Source of the DNA: Candidatus Undinarchaeales archaeon
Lineage (GTDB): Archaea; SpSt-1190; JASMDC01
Direction: 5' to 3'
Assembly (NCBI GenBank): GCA_030753015.1
Contig: JASMDC010000030.1
Coordinates: 1-43,225 of the forward strand
Length of the DNA: 43,225 nucleotides
Made by a program: the position numbers and the translations under genes. Positions 15,646 to 25,633 of this stretch are shown here, one piece after another. Every line of letters begins with the position of its first letter. Positions within the stretch are counted from its first letter, which is position 1. Below the pieces are notes generated by a model. The model was not told the DNA's origin and ran no database searches. It saw only the letters and a program-made list of their open reading frames with translations.

Positions 15646-18464
15646 CAGCACACCACCCCCTCTAGGTTGCGCCAGTTGCCCGGATTGCCGGAGAGCTGGA
15701 TCCGGCTCGTGTCCGATACCTCGTCACCTGTGTTGTCACGGACCGTCACGACCACATCGAGGGGCATGGCATTCTCGGGTGTCGGACAGAGGCGGATGGC
15801 GGAGAGGTGGAGCCGGACACCGACGCTGGTGGGGTAGACGAATGCTACGGTGTCGCTCACGTCATGCGGTCCGACCCTGACTGAGAAGCTGTCCTTGTTG
15901 ATGGTCTCCCCGCCCTCGAGGTCCATCAAGATGTCCATGTCGAACCCGAGCCCCGCTAGGAGCAGGAACAGAGGCCGCTCGCGTGTCCCCGGTTCAACGC
16001 TGAGGATACGTATCGACAGGGGAACGTGCTCGAGGACGTCGAATTGGGCCCGTGCCTGGCCGGTCCGCCCTAGGTGGTTCACCGCGAAGGTCAGATGGTC
16101 GGCGTCCGTACTATCTCCCTGGATGTACACGACCACGGTCCAGGTACCGGTGTGCCGATCGTAGGTGGCCGATGTCACATCGGCGCGCACCGAGCGTTCC
16201 CCGCCGTCCAGGAGCGTGGTCATGGCCGAAACGGGCACATAGGGCACGTCCGCGCCCTCGGTATCGGTTATGCGCATGCCAAGGCGCACCGTGGCCCCGT
16301 GCTCCACCGCTGTCCGTGATACCCGGCGCGGTGCCACCGAGATCACGTCGATGCCGATCTCGCTCTGCTCAAGGGGGTACCAGACCTCGAAGGGCCGGCG
16401 GACGAGGTGCATGTTATCACCGACAGAGAGCATGAGGAACGCATCGTACCGCCCAGGAGCGAGGGTATGGTTGAAGGCCGTGGAGAATGTCCACTCGTTT
16501 AGGCCGCCGTCGTAGGAGATCCCTGGCAGGGGACCGCCCGTACCGCCCAGGAAGCTGGACGCCTCCAGCTCCTCATGGACGCGCTTGTCGTCCACGTGGT
16601 CGCCCATCTTCACAACTCCGGTCCAGGTCAGGGAAACACCCTCGCTCATGGCATCGGTGCGGACATGGATCGGTTTGAACTCCTTGACCTCGAATGTGAA
16701 CTCTGGTTGCTGGCATCCGGCCAGAGTGCACACCTGGCCAGCCGTACAGGGGGATAGTGCCTGGTCCGACGGATCGAGGCATACGCACGTGCCCGAGCAG
16801 ATCTCGCCTACCTCCACGCACGTGAGGGTCTCCAACCCGCGCTTGGCCACACAGGTGCCGCGCGTACGGATGACTGTGAACGGCGATGTCGAGGCCGATG
16901 GGGACGAGCAGGCAGTGGCGCTCCCCGGCATCGGGAGGCAGGTATCCTGGTACTCGCACACGTCCCGTGGCATGCCGTGCTCGTCGAAACAGAGGCAGAG
17001 GGGGAAGGCTGCGGACGTGGGATGGCATGCCATCCGCGGGCCTATGCAGGGTATATTGGTATCGAGCACGGGGAGGGTGCCCCCAAAGCAGAGGTCGGAG
17101 TGCACGGATCCCTGCCGCGGCCGCCAGTCCACGATCTCTACGGTCTTGACGCCCGTCGCCACGATCTCGCCGCCCTGGTATACCTCCATCTCGATCTCGT
17201 ACATCCCTGGATCGAGCTCATCCTCCAGTTCTATGTCGGCAGGCTCGCAGCCACCGGAGGTCGTTCGGGTCACGACGTTGCCGTCGCTGTCGGTGACAGT
17301 GACCTCGCACAGCTCCCCTTCGCCGGCGGGGAACACCGCGAGGTTCTCGCCCGCAGAGTACACGTCCTTGTCCGTCGTAATCTCTACGGTCCCCTCGCCC
17401 GTATCGGCGAAGGTGAACGCCGCAGTACCGGTGCCCGTGAGCTCGCCACGAGTGGCCCGCACCCGTATCATGTAGTCACCCGGGACCAATCCCGCGGTGC
17501 CCAGTCGTACCCTGTCGCAGGTTGTGAGGTCGAGCTCGTCCCACCGGTGCCCCTCTAGGTTGAGCACAGTCACCTCGCATCGGTCGACCTCGCCTTCAGC
17601 AGAGATGTCTACATCGAAGGACGGGCCGGTGACCGTGGCGGTAGCGATGTTCACAGCGACCGACAGCTGGGCGCGGGAGGCCACAAGGGGCGTGCGCGCG
17701 GAGGAGATGCGAGGGATATCGCCCCATGTGTCGATCGCGATCAATGCCAGCTCGGCACCTTCCTCGACCAGGAGCCCCGTCGTCGGGAGCACGAAGGGCT
17801 CACAGTTCGGGGAGACGGCGCTCAGGGCGGGGCGTGTCTCCCCTGGTTGTATGATGGCGATGATGCAGAGGCTCCCCTGGAGGCGCGGGATATTGAACGC
17901 GTCACCAATGACGAGCGAGCGTGCCAGTTCGGCGACCGACGAGGGGACATCCAGCGGTTGGTCCTGTCCCGATACCGTGAAGGTGGATAGAGTGGGCTGA
18001 TCACGCACGTCCTCAACGATCGCCCGATAGGCGGGGTAATGGATCGAGAGCTCGCGTTCCTCGGCGAGCAGCCCGGGCGCGAGGGTGAACTGTCGGGGCC
18101 GGTACTCATGGGAGAGCCGGACACGTACACCCGCTTCGCCCCAGACATCCTCCCATGCAAGCTCCTCCACGCCGAATATTGGATCATCGTTTACTGTAAA
18201 GATGATCCGTCCTGTGGTAATATCACGCCAAGGTTGGCAATCGGCCGCGGGCGCCGCTATGTTACATCGCGTTCGTAGGTCGGCGTCCGTCAGCACTGCA
18301 GCAGCGCTCGGTTGGAGTTCGAAGGTGACGGTCGCGGTCTGCTTATCGAGGGAGGCGAAGTCCACGTCCTCGGTCACGGAGAAGGCAATCAAGCCAAACG
18401 CGGGGGTCATGACGAGCATGAAAGCGAGGAGCAGGGCCGATGAACGGGACCATCGAGCGACCAT
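15645..18464 (-). CDS. Secreted surface protein with Ig-like and Cys-rich regions
   Basis: Role unknown, 939 residues. A signal peptide is clear (R-S-S-A-L-L-L-A-F-M-L-V-M-T-P-A-F-G). After a beta-rich N-terminal half, a segment with T-T-D-K-D-V-Y-S-A-G-E-N-L-A-V resembles macroglobulin MG2-like or other Ig-like repeats. Residues about 480-600 form a Cys-rich block with many C-x-C and spaced Cys, similar to EGF/TIL-like inhibitors and likely disulfide-bonded. Further Ig-like repeats follow. The ATG at 18464 is chosen because GGAGGAG lies at good distance; an ATG at 18470 would touch that site. The start lies just inside the stop region of the giant gene upstream, so they are coupled. Confidence 0.8.
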   Translation of the reverse strand: MVARWSRSSALLLAFMLVMTPAFGLIAFSVTEDVDFASLDKQTATVTFELQPSAAAVLTDADLRTRCNIAAPAADCQPWRDITTGRIIFTVNDDPIFGVEELAWEDVWGEAGVRVRLSHEYRPRQFTLAPGLLAEERELSIHYPAYRAIVEDVRDQPTLSTFTVSGQDQPLDVPSSVAELARSLVIGDAFNIPRLQGSLCIIAIIQPGETRPALSAVSPNCEPFVLPTTGLLVEEGAELALIAIDTWGDIPRISSARTPLVASRAQLSVAVNIATATVTGPSFDVDISAEGEVDRCEVTVLNLEGHRWDELDLTTCDRVRLGTAGLVPGDYMIRVRATRGELTGTGTAAFTFADTGEGTVEITTDKDVYSAGENLAVFPAGEGELCEVTVTDSDGNVVTRTTSGGCEPADIELEDELDPGMYEIEMEVYQGGEIVATGVKTVEIVDWRPRQGSVHSDLCFGGTLPVLDTNIPCIGPRMACHPTSAAFPLCLCFDEHGMPRDVCEYQDTCLPMPGSATACSSPSASTSPFTVIRTRGTCVAKRGLETLTCVEVGEICSGTCVCLDPSDQALSPCTAGQVCTLAGCQQPEFTFEVKEFKPIHVRTDAMSEGVSLTWTGVVKMGDHVDDKRVHEELEASSFLGGTGGPLPGISYDGGLNEWTFSTAFNHTLAPGRYDAFLMLSVGDNMHLVRRPFEVWYPLEQSEIGIDVISVAPRRVSRTAVEHGATVRLGMRITDTEGADVPYVPVSAMTTLLDGGERSVRADVTSATYDRHTGTWTVVVYIQGDSTDADHLTFAVNHLGRTGQARAQFDVLEHVPLSIRILSVEPGTRERPLFLLLAGLGFDMDILMDLEGGETINKDSFSVRVGPHDVSDTVAFVYPTSVGVRLHLSAIRLCPTPENAMPLDVVVTVRDNTGDEVSDTSRIQLSGNPGNWRNLEGVVC

Positions 18465-18466
18465 TT

Positions 18467-21400
18467 TCATCTCCTCCGTGGTGCGCAGGTGCAGCCACAT
18501 GACCTCGTCTCGAGAGTGCAGTCGTTATTGTCTATATGGAGCTCGCAGGTGGAGAGGCAATCCTCGCACACCACTTCGAGGCGGCAACCTCCCAAGTCGA
18601 AGGTGGCGTCGATGGTCTGACGCGCGGTGTCGTCGAACTCTATCTCCTTTTCCTGGATGACCCGTGCGTTGGGGAATAGGGTGGGATCGGCGTCATCGTC
18701 GATCCATAAGGAGCCGTCCCCGTCCGTAGCGGTGACGTGCAGTCCCATGGCGGAACCACCCTCGGGATCGCCGAAAGCTCCGAACACCGACGAGCGGAGA
18801 GTGACGGTACCCCCTCGTGCCAGCTCCGATAGGTCCTGCTGCACCAGTCCACCGATAACGTCCATGCCGTCCTCCAACCGCGGTGCTACCTCGACGCTCC
18901 CTGAGAACGGGACGTGCGCGAGGTTCCTGACATCTATCTCGAACGACACGGGTTGGCGCAGCACCGCCGTGGTGATAGGCCTACCGTCGGCATCACGGAA
19001 CACGGCCTCGGCGATCCTGAGCTGGGGCCGCTTCACCTCGAGGTAGGCCCGGGGGTAGCCGAGCATGACGCGGGAGCGCTCCCCGACGCACCAAGAGGTC
19101 ATGACGCGACCGGTGCACCGCTCCGGATCGAACCCCTGCTCGTCCAGCACCGTGTCCAAGAGCACGCTCCCGTCACCGCCGGTGACGCGGACGCCAATAT
19201 GGAGCACCCAGCCGAGCAGATCGCCCGTGAGCTGGAACGGCGCCGTCTCCACCACCAACTCCTCACCGGGGGCGTCGATCGTCCTGGCAGCGCGCGTCCC
19301 CGCGAGCTCCTGGGACGCGCCGATGACCGCGTACGTCTCCACGGATACAGGGAACATCTGTGTCGTCACGACCAACCGGCCGACGACCTCCATACCGGGG
19401 TTGCCGTCGGTGACCTCCTCGTCGCTGTCCGTGGACACGAAGGCGCCGTGGGTCACACTCACCTCGCCCATCTCGACAACGTGCGTCAGCGGCCCCGCTG
19501 CCGTGGCCACGCCCTCCCCCTCGTCGTCGACGACGTCCAGCTCCAGCTGGACGGTTGCATTGGCCATCCACGGTTCCAGCTGGATGGGGTCGGAGATATA
19601 GGCCCACGAGTCGCCGGGCGCCAGCGGTCGGATGGGGACGTCCCGCAGCTCGATGACCTCTTCCTCGCATGCACACCCGCACTCATACGTGTCAGGACAT
19701 GGCGGGCAGTCGCACTCGCCGATGACCCTGAGCCGGGCGACCGCACGTCCCGTGAAGGAGTAGTCACCCGTGTTGTTCACCACGGCGCGGACCCGGACGC
19801 TCTCGTTGGCATAGAATGTACGGGTCTCCTCTGAGCCGCGGAGAAGCGCCACTTCCGATACGGTGACCTCCGGCGACACGGCTTTGCAGAGCTTGGCACA
19901 CTCCTTCTCGTTCCCGCCCGAGCTCGTGCAGTTCTCCATGCACGCGATGGTGGCATTGGCGGGATCACACCCCTTGAAACATCCATCCCGGGCGTTCCGG
20001 TCCTCCGGGAAGCGTATCCCGCAGTCGGTCACGCACGCAGGATCGCGCCCGCAATCGACGAGGCATGTGTGTTGGATGTCGACGTCGTCCTCGCCCAGGC
20101 AGCGCTCCTCGCAGGCGACCTGCACATCGTCGCACTTCCGCATGCACGTCCGGGCGTCGCCCGAACCGGCCCCGAACTTGATGACACACCCCTCCTCGCA
20201 GATGATGTCCGTCTCGCCGTCGCCAAGGCCCACGCACGCCTCCAGACATGGACGAAGGAGGACCGGGTCAGGCCGCTCGCGCGCGCATGTGTCCTCGCAC
20301 GTCGAGTTGCTCGGATCGCAGGTACGCATGCAGTCAAGGGCCCCGCGAACATCGGTCTCGTTGCCCGCAAGGCAGTCCCGCTTGCACTCGAGTGTATCGT
20401 TGAGCTCATCCTCGGGCTCAGGTGTGGGCGTCGGCATCACCGAGGGCATCGGTGTGGGGCTGACCGTTGCGTTGGGCGTGGGGCTGGGGGTGACGGTGGC
20501 GTTGGGTGTCGGTGAGGGGGTAGGCGACGGTGTCGGTGTGGGCGTCGCGGTGACGTTCCCCATATTGCACTTCTTGATGCACTTACGTGCTGCCGTGCTG
20601 TTGTCCTTGTGCTGGTCCAGGCACGCTTCATCGCACGGCACCTCGCGTGGCTCGCACTCGATCTTGCCCACCGGACGTTCGGTCAATCCCTCAAGGCAGC
20701 ACAGTCCCGTTTCGGACGTCGTCCCCACGCACACGTCGTAGGTCATGCCCGCAGCCCCGTACGGCGACTGGCACACGCTCGCCCCGCTCGTGGGCCCGGA
20801 CATGGGCTGATAGCTGGACCGGGCAGGGGGTACTGCTCCTAGCTGTCCTGCGGTCCCTTCCGTCCCCTCCGGCGCACAGCACTGCCGGGCAAGCTCCAGC
20901 GCCTCTTGGTCCCAGTTGATGGGGCAGTTCATGTCGATGAGATGGTGCCCGCTCCCAGTATGACACACGCACAGGCTGAGCTCGGGGTGACAGTGGGATC
21001 CAGTCGTTCCGAAGCAGAGCTGGCACGCCTCCTGGCACTGCCCCGGGGACAACTGCGCATCATTAGGAGCTGTCGGCGGGCGACGCGTTTTATACCTGAA
21101 GCAGTCCTGCATGTCCATGAAGAGCTTGTCCGGATCGAGGCGCGCCAGGTTCATGAGCGCGGCGACGTGGCCGGACGACCAGGCGTCCACGTTCACGTCC
21201 AGAAGCTCGACGCCTTCCTCCAGCTCGGACTCGCATCTTCCCGTCGGACGACCGCACCCGGCGACCGGTGCATCGCTGGTGATCCGCCTGACGAGTTGTC
21301 GGAGCTCCGGGACACCCTTACTCCCTCCCGAGGAGCTGGACGAACCACCGGCCGCCCGCTCCTTTGCGACGGTCGTCCGGTCCTTGACGTTGTACCGCCC

Positions 21401-24121
21401 GCAGAAGTCACCCCAGACGCCCGAACCACGGTAGCTGACATTCGCGCTGAGCAGTTCGTTGGAGACGATTATGCCGACATCATCCCTGTCACCGTTCTGG
21501 CCGGTAGAGCTGTCGTCCACATCGTATCGCCGATTGCTCGACATGGGGACGTTGAGGGATATGGGCCCGATATTGACGCCGGTGTACCCGATGGAGTCGC
21601 TGTTGCGCGCCATGCCGGGGGTCGATACATCACGGATGAGGGGATCGCCGGCGAGGGTGACGAGGGCCGTCAGCTCGTACTGGAACTCGGTAACCGAATT
21701 ACCTCCCTGCCCTCCCTTCTCCAGCATGCCCACGAGGTCGTTCACGTGCTGCTCGAGCCCGGGGGGCGGGGCGCCGGTCCGCATCGAGCTGCGCACGTCC
21801 CCGGCCAGCAGGCGGAGCTGGCGGGCCACGGCAGAGATTGCGGCTGTGCGCTGGTCGAGAGCGGCCTGGCCCCTGCCCGTGCGCTCGGCCATCGTGCATG
21901 GATCGAGAGTGATGCCGCCGAGGACGTCCGAACTGCCCACGGCGCATGCGTCCCAGAGATCGGACATCGCCCGCTGACAGGCAAGGAGCATAGAAGGCGC
22001 GGTGATGACCGAACGGGCCGATGCGGCGACGACGGTCGCGTTGGCGATCTTGCAGTCACCATTACACTTGGAGGGACAGGTCGCTTTCTCGCGTATACAG
22101 CAATCGCCCTCCTCACCGGGTTTGACGACGCATTCGTAGGTGCCCTTCTCCTCGTCCTTCTTGAACCGCAGGACCTCGCCGCACGCATCCTTCGTATCGC
22201 ACTTCTCGCCCTCGGACGGATCACCGATCTCGCATGCTGACGCGAACGCGCAGGGAACGGCCGCGCAGAGCGGGCATTCTGCGGCCTCCTCGACGGATTT
22301 GCTCTCTTTTAGCTCCGGTGCCGAGCCCGTGGAGTGCTGGAAGGCGGGACCGCCGCTGCCCGGTGTGCCCCCGATATCCCGGCAAGCCTGCTCGAACCGC
22401 TCCTGAACGAGTTCCGGGTAGTATGGCCCGTGACCCCTCTTCCGGCAGTAGTAGTTCGCGTTGTTCCACTTGGTACCGGCACCGTAGTACTTCTCACACG
22501 AGCGCATCATGGAGTCGAATGACGAGGCGCCTCCCTTGCGGTAGTTGATCGCGGTCTCCATAGCACCCATGCCGCGGTTGTAACCGAACTGGACAAAGGA
22601 GAGGGCCTCACTGCTCGACGCACCCAACGAACCGGCCTTGTTCAGGTTCGCAGCAAGTTCCTTGAGCCCCAGGTCGATGCCAAGGTCGGCGTTCCCCTTG
22701 CACGCACAGTACAGCGGGGAGCTCTTGTCCACGCGGCATGGATGGTCGACCTGCATGATACCGCCGCAATTTACGCTTGGATTGCACGAGGACTCCTGCA
22801 TCATGAGGGCCGCGATCTGGAGCGGGTCCACGCGTCCGTTCAATCCGTGCTTCGCCATATAGCGCTCGACGGTCTTCATGTAAGGAGCGCACGCGCCCAA
22901 GCTGCTCGAGCCGAGCTTGCCCATGTCGCCGCCCTGGCATCCGAAGGCGCCCTGTTCACCCTCTGAAGGGTCCTCGGTCTGGCCAGCCGTGGAACCCCCC
23001 CCGCCAGAGTAGTAGGCCTTGATGTCCAGAGGGTCCATGTATTGCCCTGGACCTTGTGGGCGTGCGATGAGGATAGCGAAGTGGAGGTGCGGCACCTTGT
23101 TCCCGAGCCCGACGGCACCCAGGTTCGTACCTGCAGTGACGTGTTTGCCACCGCTCCCGTCCGGGACGTGGAACGCAAGGCTCTTCATGTGCGTGTACCA
23201 GGCGAAATAGTACGTTTTGCCCTTGTACTTGAGCGGCTTGTCGAACTTGAGGAGTACGCTGTTGGGCGTGTCCGGTGGTGTGGTCCACTTCGTGTGACCG
23301 CGCTCGCTGTAAACGAGGGTACCGTCTGCGACGGCGTAGGTCGCGGTGCCCGCGGGGACGTGGATATCGATGCCCCGGTGTCGCCCCGCTGCGCCGTAGG
23401 TCTTCCATTGCGATTGACTCGTCCCCCGGAGCGGTTCGACGAGCTTGCCGCCCCCTGAACCGGACTGCGTGCTTTCGCCATCACCAGTGCCTGTGCCCGT
23501 ACCCTGGTCGGCCCCACTCCCGGAGCCGCTCCCGGTCGCCTCGTCCTCACCGCCACCGACCTCTCGCCCTTCGTCGGGACGACACTCATCGAGCCCCTTC
23601 ACCTCGCATCTTCGCCCCGCGGCCTGGTCGCAGAGCGCGGGTCCGAGGCCCTCGCTGGCGACCTTCATCGCCGTGAGCCCCTCCCCGCCAAGACGGGGAT
23701 CGCAACTGTCCAGTCCGAGCCCTTTTACCTGCTCGATGGCCTTGTTGCAGATCCAACACTGCTGGATGAACCCATCCTGTGCAACTACCATGTTAGTGGA
23801 GATTGTGGAGTAGTGTTGCACCATCTGCTCGTACGCGCCGGCCATGGCGTCGAGGTAGTCGGCCATGTTGTCGAACTCCTGGCCGGTGCAGGGGATAGCG
23901 AGATTGGAGATGTACGGCGCACTCGCACCCGAACTGCCGATGGCGTCGAGCGCTAGACCGCCGATCTCGGTGGTTTCCACCTCCTCCACGCCGTCCTTGG
24001 CTTTCTTGAGCTCCCCCTGCGCGTATCCGTCCTCGATATCCAGGCGCTGGTCTCCGGCGATGACCGAGGCTAGCACCAGGGCGAGCACGAGGAGGACACA
24101 TAGGGCTGATGACCGTTTCAT
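18467..24121 (-). CDS. Giant exported protein with M23 peptidase and lysozyme-like domains and Cys-rich repeats
   Basis: An 1884-residue secreted multidomain protein. Order: signal peptide (1-23); helical Cys-containing N-domain; Gly/Ser linker (about 195-225); LytM/M23 domain with H248-x3-D252, H311 and H345-x-H347 as expected zinc and catalytic residues; lysozyme/SLT-like domain with Q-E443-S-S and G-G-I-M-Q-V, then Y-N-R-G; Cys-rich middle; Thr/Pro/Asn linker (about 1189-1234); a block of spaced C-x3-C repeats (about 1235-1415); CARDB-like beta domains; C-terminal Cys cluster. M23 cuts peptide cross-links and SLT/lysozyme folds cut glycan chains of peptidoglycan, a polymer archaea lack. 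The ATG at 24121 begins the signal peptide and follows AAGGTGGGG. First gene of its operon. Confidence 0.88.
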   Translation of the reverse strand: MKRSSALCVLLVLALVLASVIAGDQRLDIEDGYAQGELKKAKDGVEEVETTEIGGLALDAIGSSGASAPYISNLAIPCTGQEFDNMADYLDAMAGAYEQMVQHYSTISTNMVVAQDGFIQQCWICNKAIEQVKGLGLDSCDPRLGGEGLTAMKVASEGLGPALCDQAAGRRCEVKGLDECRPDEGREVGGGEDEATGSGSGSGADQGTGTGTGDGESTQSGSGGGKLVEPLRGTSQSQWKTYGAAGRHRGIDIHVPAGTATYAVADGTLVYSERGHTKWTTPPDTPNSVLLKFDKPLKYKGKTYYFAWYTHMKSLAFHVPDGSGGKHVTAGTNLGAVGLGNKVPHLHFAILIARPQGPGQYMDPLDIKAYYSGGGGSTAGQTEDPSEGEQGAFGCQGGDMGKLGSSSLGACAPYMKTVERYMAKHGLNGRVDPLQIAALMMQESSCNPSVNCGGIMQVDHPCRVDKSSPLYCACKGNADLGIDLGLKELAANLNKAGSLGASSSEALSFVQFGYNRGMGAMETAINYRKGGASSFDSMMRSCEKYYGAGTKWNNANYYCRKRGHGPYYPELVQERFEQACRDIGGTPGSGGPAFQHSTGSAPELKESKSVEEAAECPLCAAVPCAFASACEIGDPSEGEKCDTKDACGEVLRFKKDEEKGTYECVVKPGEEGDCCIREKATCPSKCNGDCKIANATVVAASARSVITAPSMLLACQRAMSDLWDACAVGSSDVLGGITLDPCTMAERTGRGQAALDQRTAAISAVARQLRLLAGDVRSSMRTGAPPPGLEQHVNDLVGMLEKGGQGGNSVTEFQYELTALVTLAGDPLIRDVSTPGMARNSDSIGYTGVNIGPISLNVPMSSNRRYDVDDSSTGQNGDRDDVGIIVSNELLSANVSYRGSGVWGDFCGRYNVKDRTTVAKERAAGGSSSSSGGSKGVPELRQLVRRITSDAPVAGCGRPTGRCESELEEGVELLDVNVDAWSSGHVAALMNLARLDPDKLFMDMQDCFRYKTRRPPTAPNDAQLSPGQCQEACQLCFGTTGSHCHPELSLCVCHTGSGHHLIDMNCPINWDQEALELARQCCAPEGTEGTAGQLGAVPPARSSYQPMSGPTSGASVCQSPYGAAGMTYDVCVGTTSETGLCCLEGLTERPVGKIECEPREVPCDEACLDQHKDNSTAARKCIKKCNMGNVTATPTPTPSPTPSPTPNATVTPSPTPNATVSPTPMPSVMPTPTPEPEDELNDTLECKRDCLAGNETDVRGALDCMRTCDPSNSTCEDTCARERPDPVLLRPCLEACVGLGDGETDIICEEGCVIKFGAGSGDARTCMRKCDDVQVACEERCLGEDDVDIQHTCLVDCGRDPACVTDCGIRFPEDRNARDGCFKGCDPANATIACMENCTSSGGNEKECAKLCKAVSPEVTVSEVALLRGSEETRTFYANESVRVRAVVNNTGDYSFTGRAVARLRVIGECDCPPCPDTYECGCACEEEVIELRDVPIRPLAPGDSWAYISDPIQLEPWMANATVQLELDVVDDEGEGVATAAGPLTHVVEMGEVSVTHGAFVSTDSDEEVTDGNPGMEVVGRLVVTTQMFPVSVETYAVIGASQELAGTRAARTIDAPGEELVVETAPFQLTGDLLGWVLHIGVRVTGGDGSVLLDTVLDEQGFDPERCTGRVMTSWCVGERSRVMLGYPRAYLEVKRPQLRIAEAVFRDADGRPITTAVLRQPVSFEIDVRNLAHVPFSGSVEVAPRLEDGMDVIGGLVQQDLSELARGGTVTLRSSVFGAFGDPEGGSAMGLHVTATDGDGSLWIDDDADPTLFPNARVIQEKEIEFDDTARQTIDATFDLGGCRLEVVCEDCLSTCELHIDNNDCTLETRSCGCTCAPRRR
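20421..20556 (-). repeat. Low-complexity Thr/Pro/Ser/Asn-coding repeat
   Basis: Short tandem units coding T-P-T-P-S-P-T-P and two copies of N-A-T-V-T/S-P. It forms a flexible, probably glycosylated linker (N-A-T is an N-glycosylation sequon) between the Cys-rich halves of the giant protein. Confidence 0.8.
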
Positions 24122-24173
24122 AATCCCCACCTTCCCATAGCTATACCTATCACTTAGGCCCCCCGAGTCGTGC

Positions 24174-24183
24174 TATCTTTATA
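24174..24183 (-). promoter_or_regulatory. TATA-like promoter of the exported-protein operon
   Basis: Minus-strand TATAAAGATA, about 59 bases before the ATG at 24121. This predicts a leader of roughly 30 bases, in line with the Shine-Dalgarno-like AAGGTGGGG before that ATG. Confidence 0.5.
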
Positions 24184-24320
24184 CACCTGATGCCCGCCCA
24201 AGATGCCAAGTGACACGGCTGCCGAGAGCACCATCGATACGGTATGCGACCATATCTCCCCTATAGTATAATGTCTCAGATGCTCGAAGTGTCTATCGAT
24301 GGGAAGTGGATGGATCCGCC

Positions 24321-25625
24321 TCACACTTCCTTGAACCTTGCTGAGAAAGAAGCGTCCTCGCCCGAGATATTGGTGACCGCCAGCCAGAGCGTCCCGTCCT
24401 CGTGTATATCGATGTCCGTTGCTCCACCGTTGAGCGTGTCCGCCACCAGAGTAGGTCCCGATGACCCCACCATAGCAGCGCGCAACCGGAGCCCGTCGGA
24501 CGAACCGCTCTCAACCCTCACTGTGCGCCCCGCGGTGACCTGGGCCTTCATGAACGACATCCCTCCGCGCCCGGACACATCGGCATAGCAGGTCAGTCCA
24601 TCGGAGAGCTCGGTCGCCTTCACCTCACCTATGTCTAGCCGCTCGAACGCGTACATCCCCCCCTCGAACGAGGTGTCGTTCACCGCGATGGCCAGGCCCA
24701 GGTCGGCGAACACGGTGTCGAGGTCGAGGGAGGGGTTCAGACCCCCGAGCCTCGCGTCCAGCGAGTCCTTCCCGTGCAGTGGATCGGCCGTGAGGTCCTT
24801 GATGAAGCTGTCACCGAACCTCTCCCAGAGGTAGTCGCCGAAGAGCATGTAGAGGCCGTAGTGCCCCCGACCGATCTTGTCCGGGATAAGAGCGTGGGAG
24901 GGGTCGCGCAACCAGGTATCGACCCAGCGTTCGTCCGCACCGTAGCCGGTGAGCACCATCGCCACCTCGCTCATGGCCTCGTTGAGCCAGTTCTCCTCAT
25001 CCCGATCGTGGCCCCAATGGATGAGGTGCTGAAGCTCGTGGGCCTGTACGGAGAGCATGTAATCGGAGTCGGGAGCGTAATGGAGCGTGTTGATGTGTAG
25101 GGTCTCATGTCGGTTGGACACAGGGACGTCGAGCTGGTCCTCGACCTTGAAGTAGCCGTCGAAGCTGTGCCCGCGGTACCCCTCCATCTCGTACAGGAAG
25201 AGGTAGACCTTCGGATCGTTGTCGAACTCGTCCGGTGGGTCGCCGAACAGGCCCGTGACCTGGTCGTAGAGACCGTGCTCGGGATCGGAAGGTGTCCCTT
25301 CGTCCCAGGCCCTGATTAGGTTGGCCACCGTCCCCTCGTCAACGGAGTGGCCCCAGGCCGCGTCCTCGACGACGACGTACACGTTCCTCCCCTCACCGCG
25401 CACACTGGCCGCGATCTGCTCGTCCCGGGGGGGCATCACCGACAGGTCCCACACCCACCACATGTCGGTTGCGGGGCCGTACGGTCCCGGGACCGTGACA
25501 TCGTGGTCCGCATAGGCCGGAGGGTACTGGCAGAGGGGTCGGTGGGCCGTTGAGTATACCGGGGCTTGGTCCTCGAGCTCAGGAATGTATTCCGCGACCT
25601 CTTCGACGGGACCTGCGTCTTCCAT
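24321..25625 (-). CDS. M30 (hyicolysin)-like metallopeptidase
   Basis: Zinc metallopeptidase of about 434 residues. The zinc motif is H-E-L-Q-H-L-I-H-W, followed after ten residues by N-W-L-N-E-A-M-S-E, the pattern of the M30/hyicolysin group (H-E-F-Q-H ... N-E-G-x-S). Before it lies V-Y-L-F-L-Y-E-M-E; the C-terminal 100 residues are beta-rich and resemble a pre-peptidase-type C-terminal domain. The ATG at 25625 is nine bases after the C11-1 stop; a GTG at 25637 overlapping that stop (GTGA) is equally possible. Unlike every other gene in the operon it has no signal peptide or membrane helix. Last gene of the peptidase operon. Confidence 0.82.
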   Translation of the reverse strand: MEDAGPVEEVAEYIPELEDQAPVYSTAHRPLCQYPPAYADHDVTVPGPYGPATDMWWVWDLSVMPPRDEQIAASVRGEGRNVYVVVEDAAWGHSVDEGTVANLIRAWDEGTPSDPEHGLYDQVTGLFGDPPDEFDNDPKVYLFLYEMEGYRGHSFDGYFKVEDQLDVPVSNRHETLHINTLHYAPDSDYMLSVQAHELQHLIHWGHDRDEENWLNEAMSEVAMVLTGYGADERWVDTWLRDPSHALIPDKIGRGHYGLYMLFGDYLWERFGDSFIKDLTADPLHGKDSLDARLGGLNPSLDLDTVFADLGLAIAVNDTSFEGGMYAFERLDIGEVKATELSDGLTCYADVSGRGGMSFMKAQVTAGRTVRVESGSSDGLRLRAAMVGSSGPTLVADTLNGGATDIDIHEDGTLWLAVTNISGEDASFSARFKEV

Positions 25626-25633
25626 CGGGCCGC

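Noticed and set aside
20421..20556. Possible CRISPR or non-coding tandem repeat
   Set aside because: The repeat is short-period, in frame and codes a Thr/Pro linker; no spacers are present.
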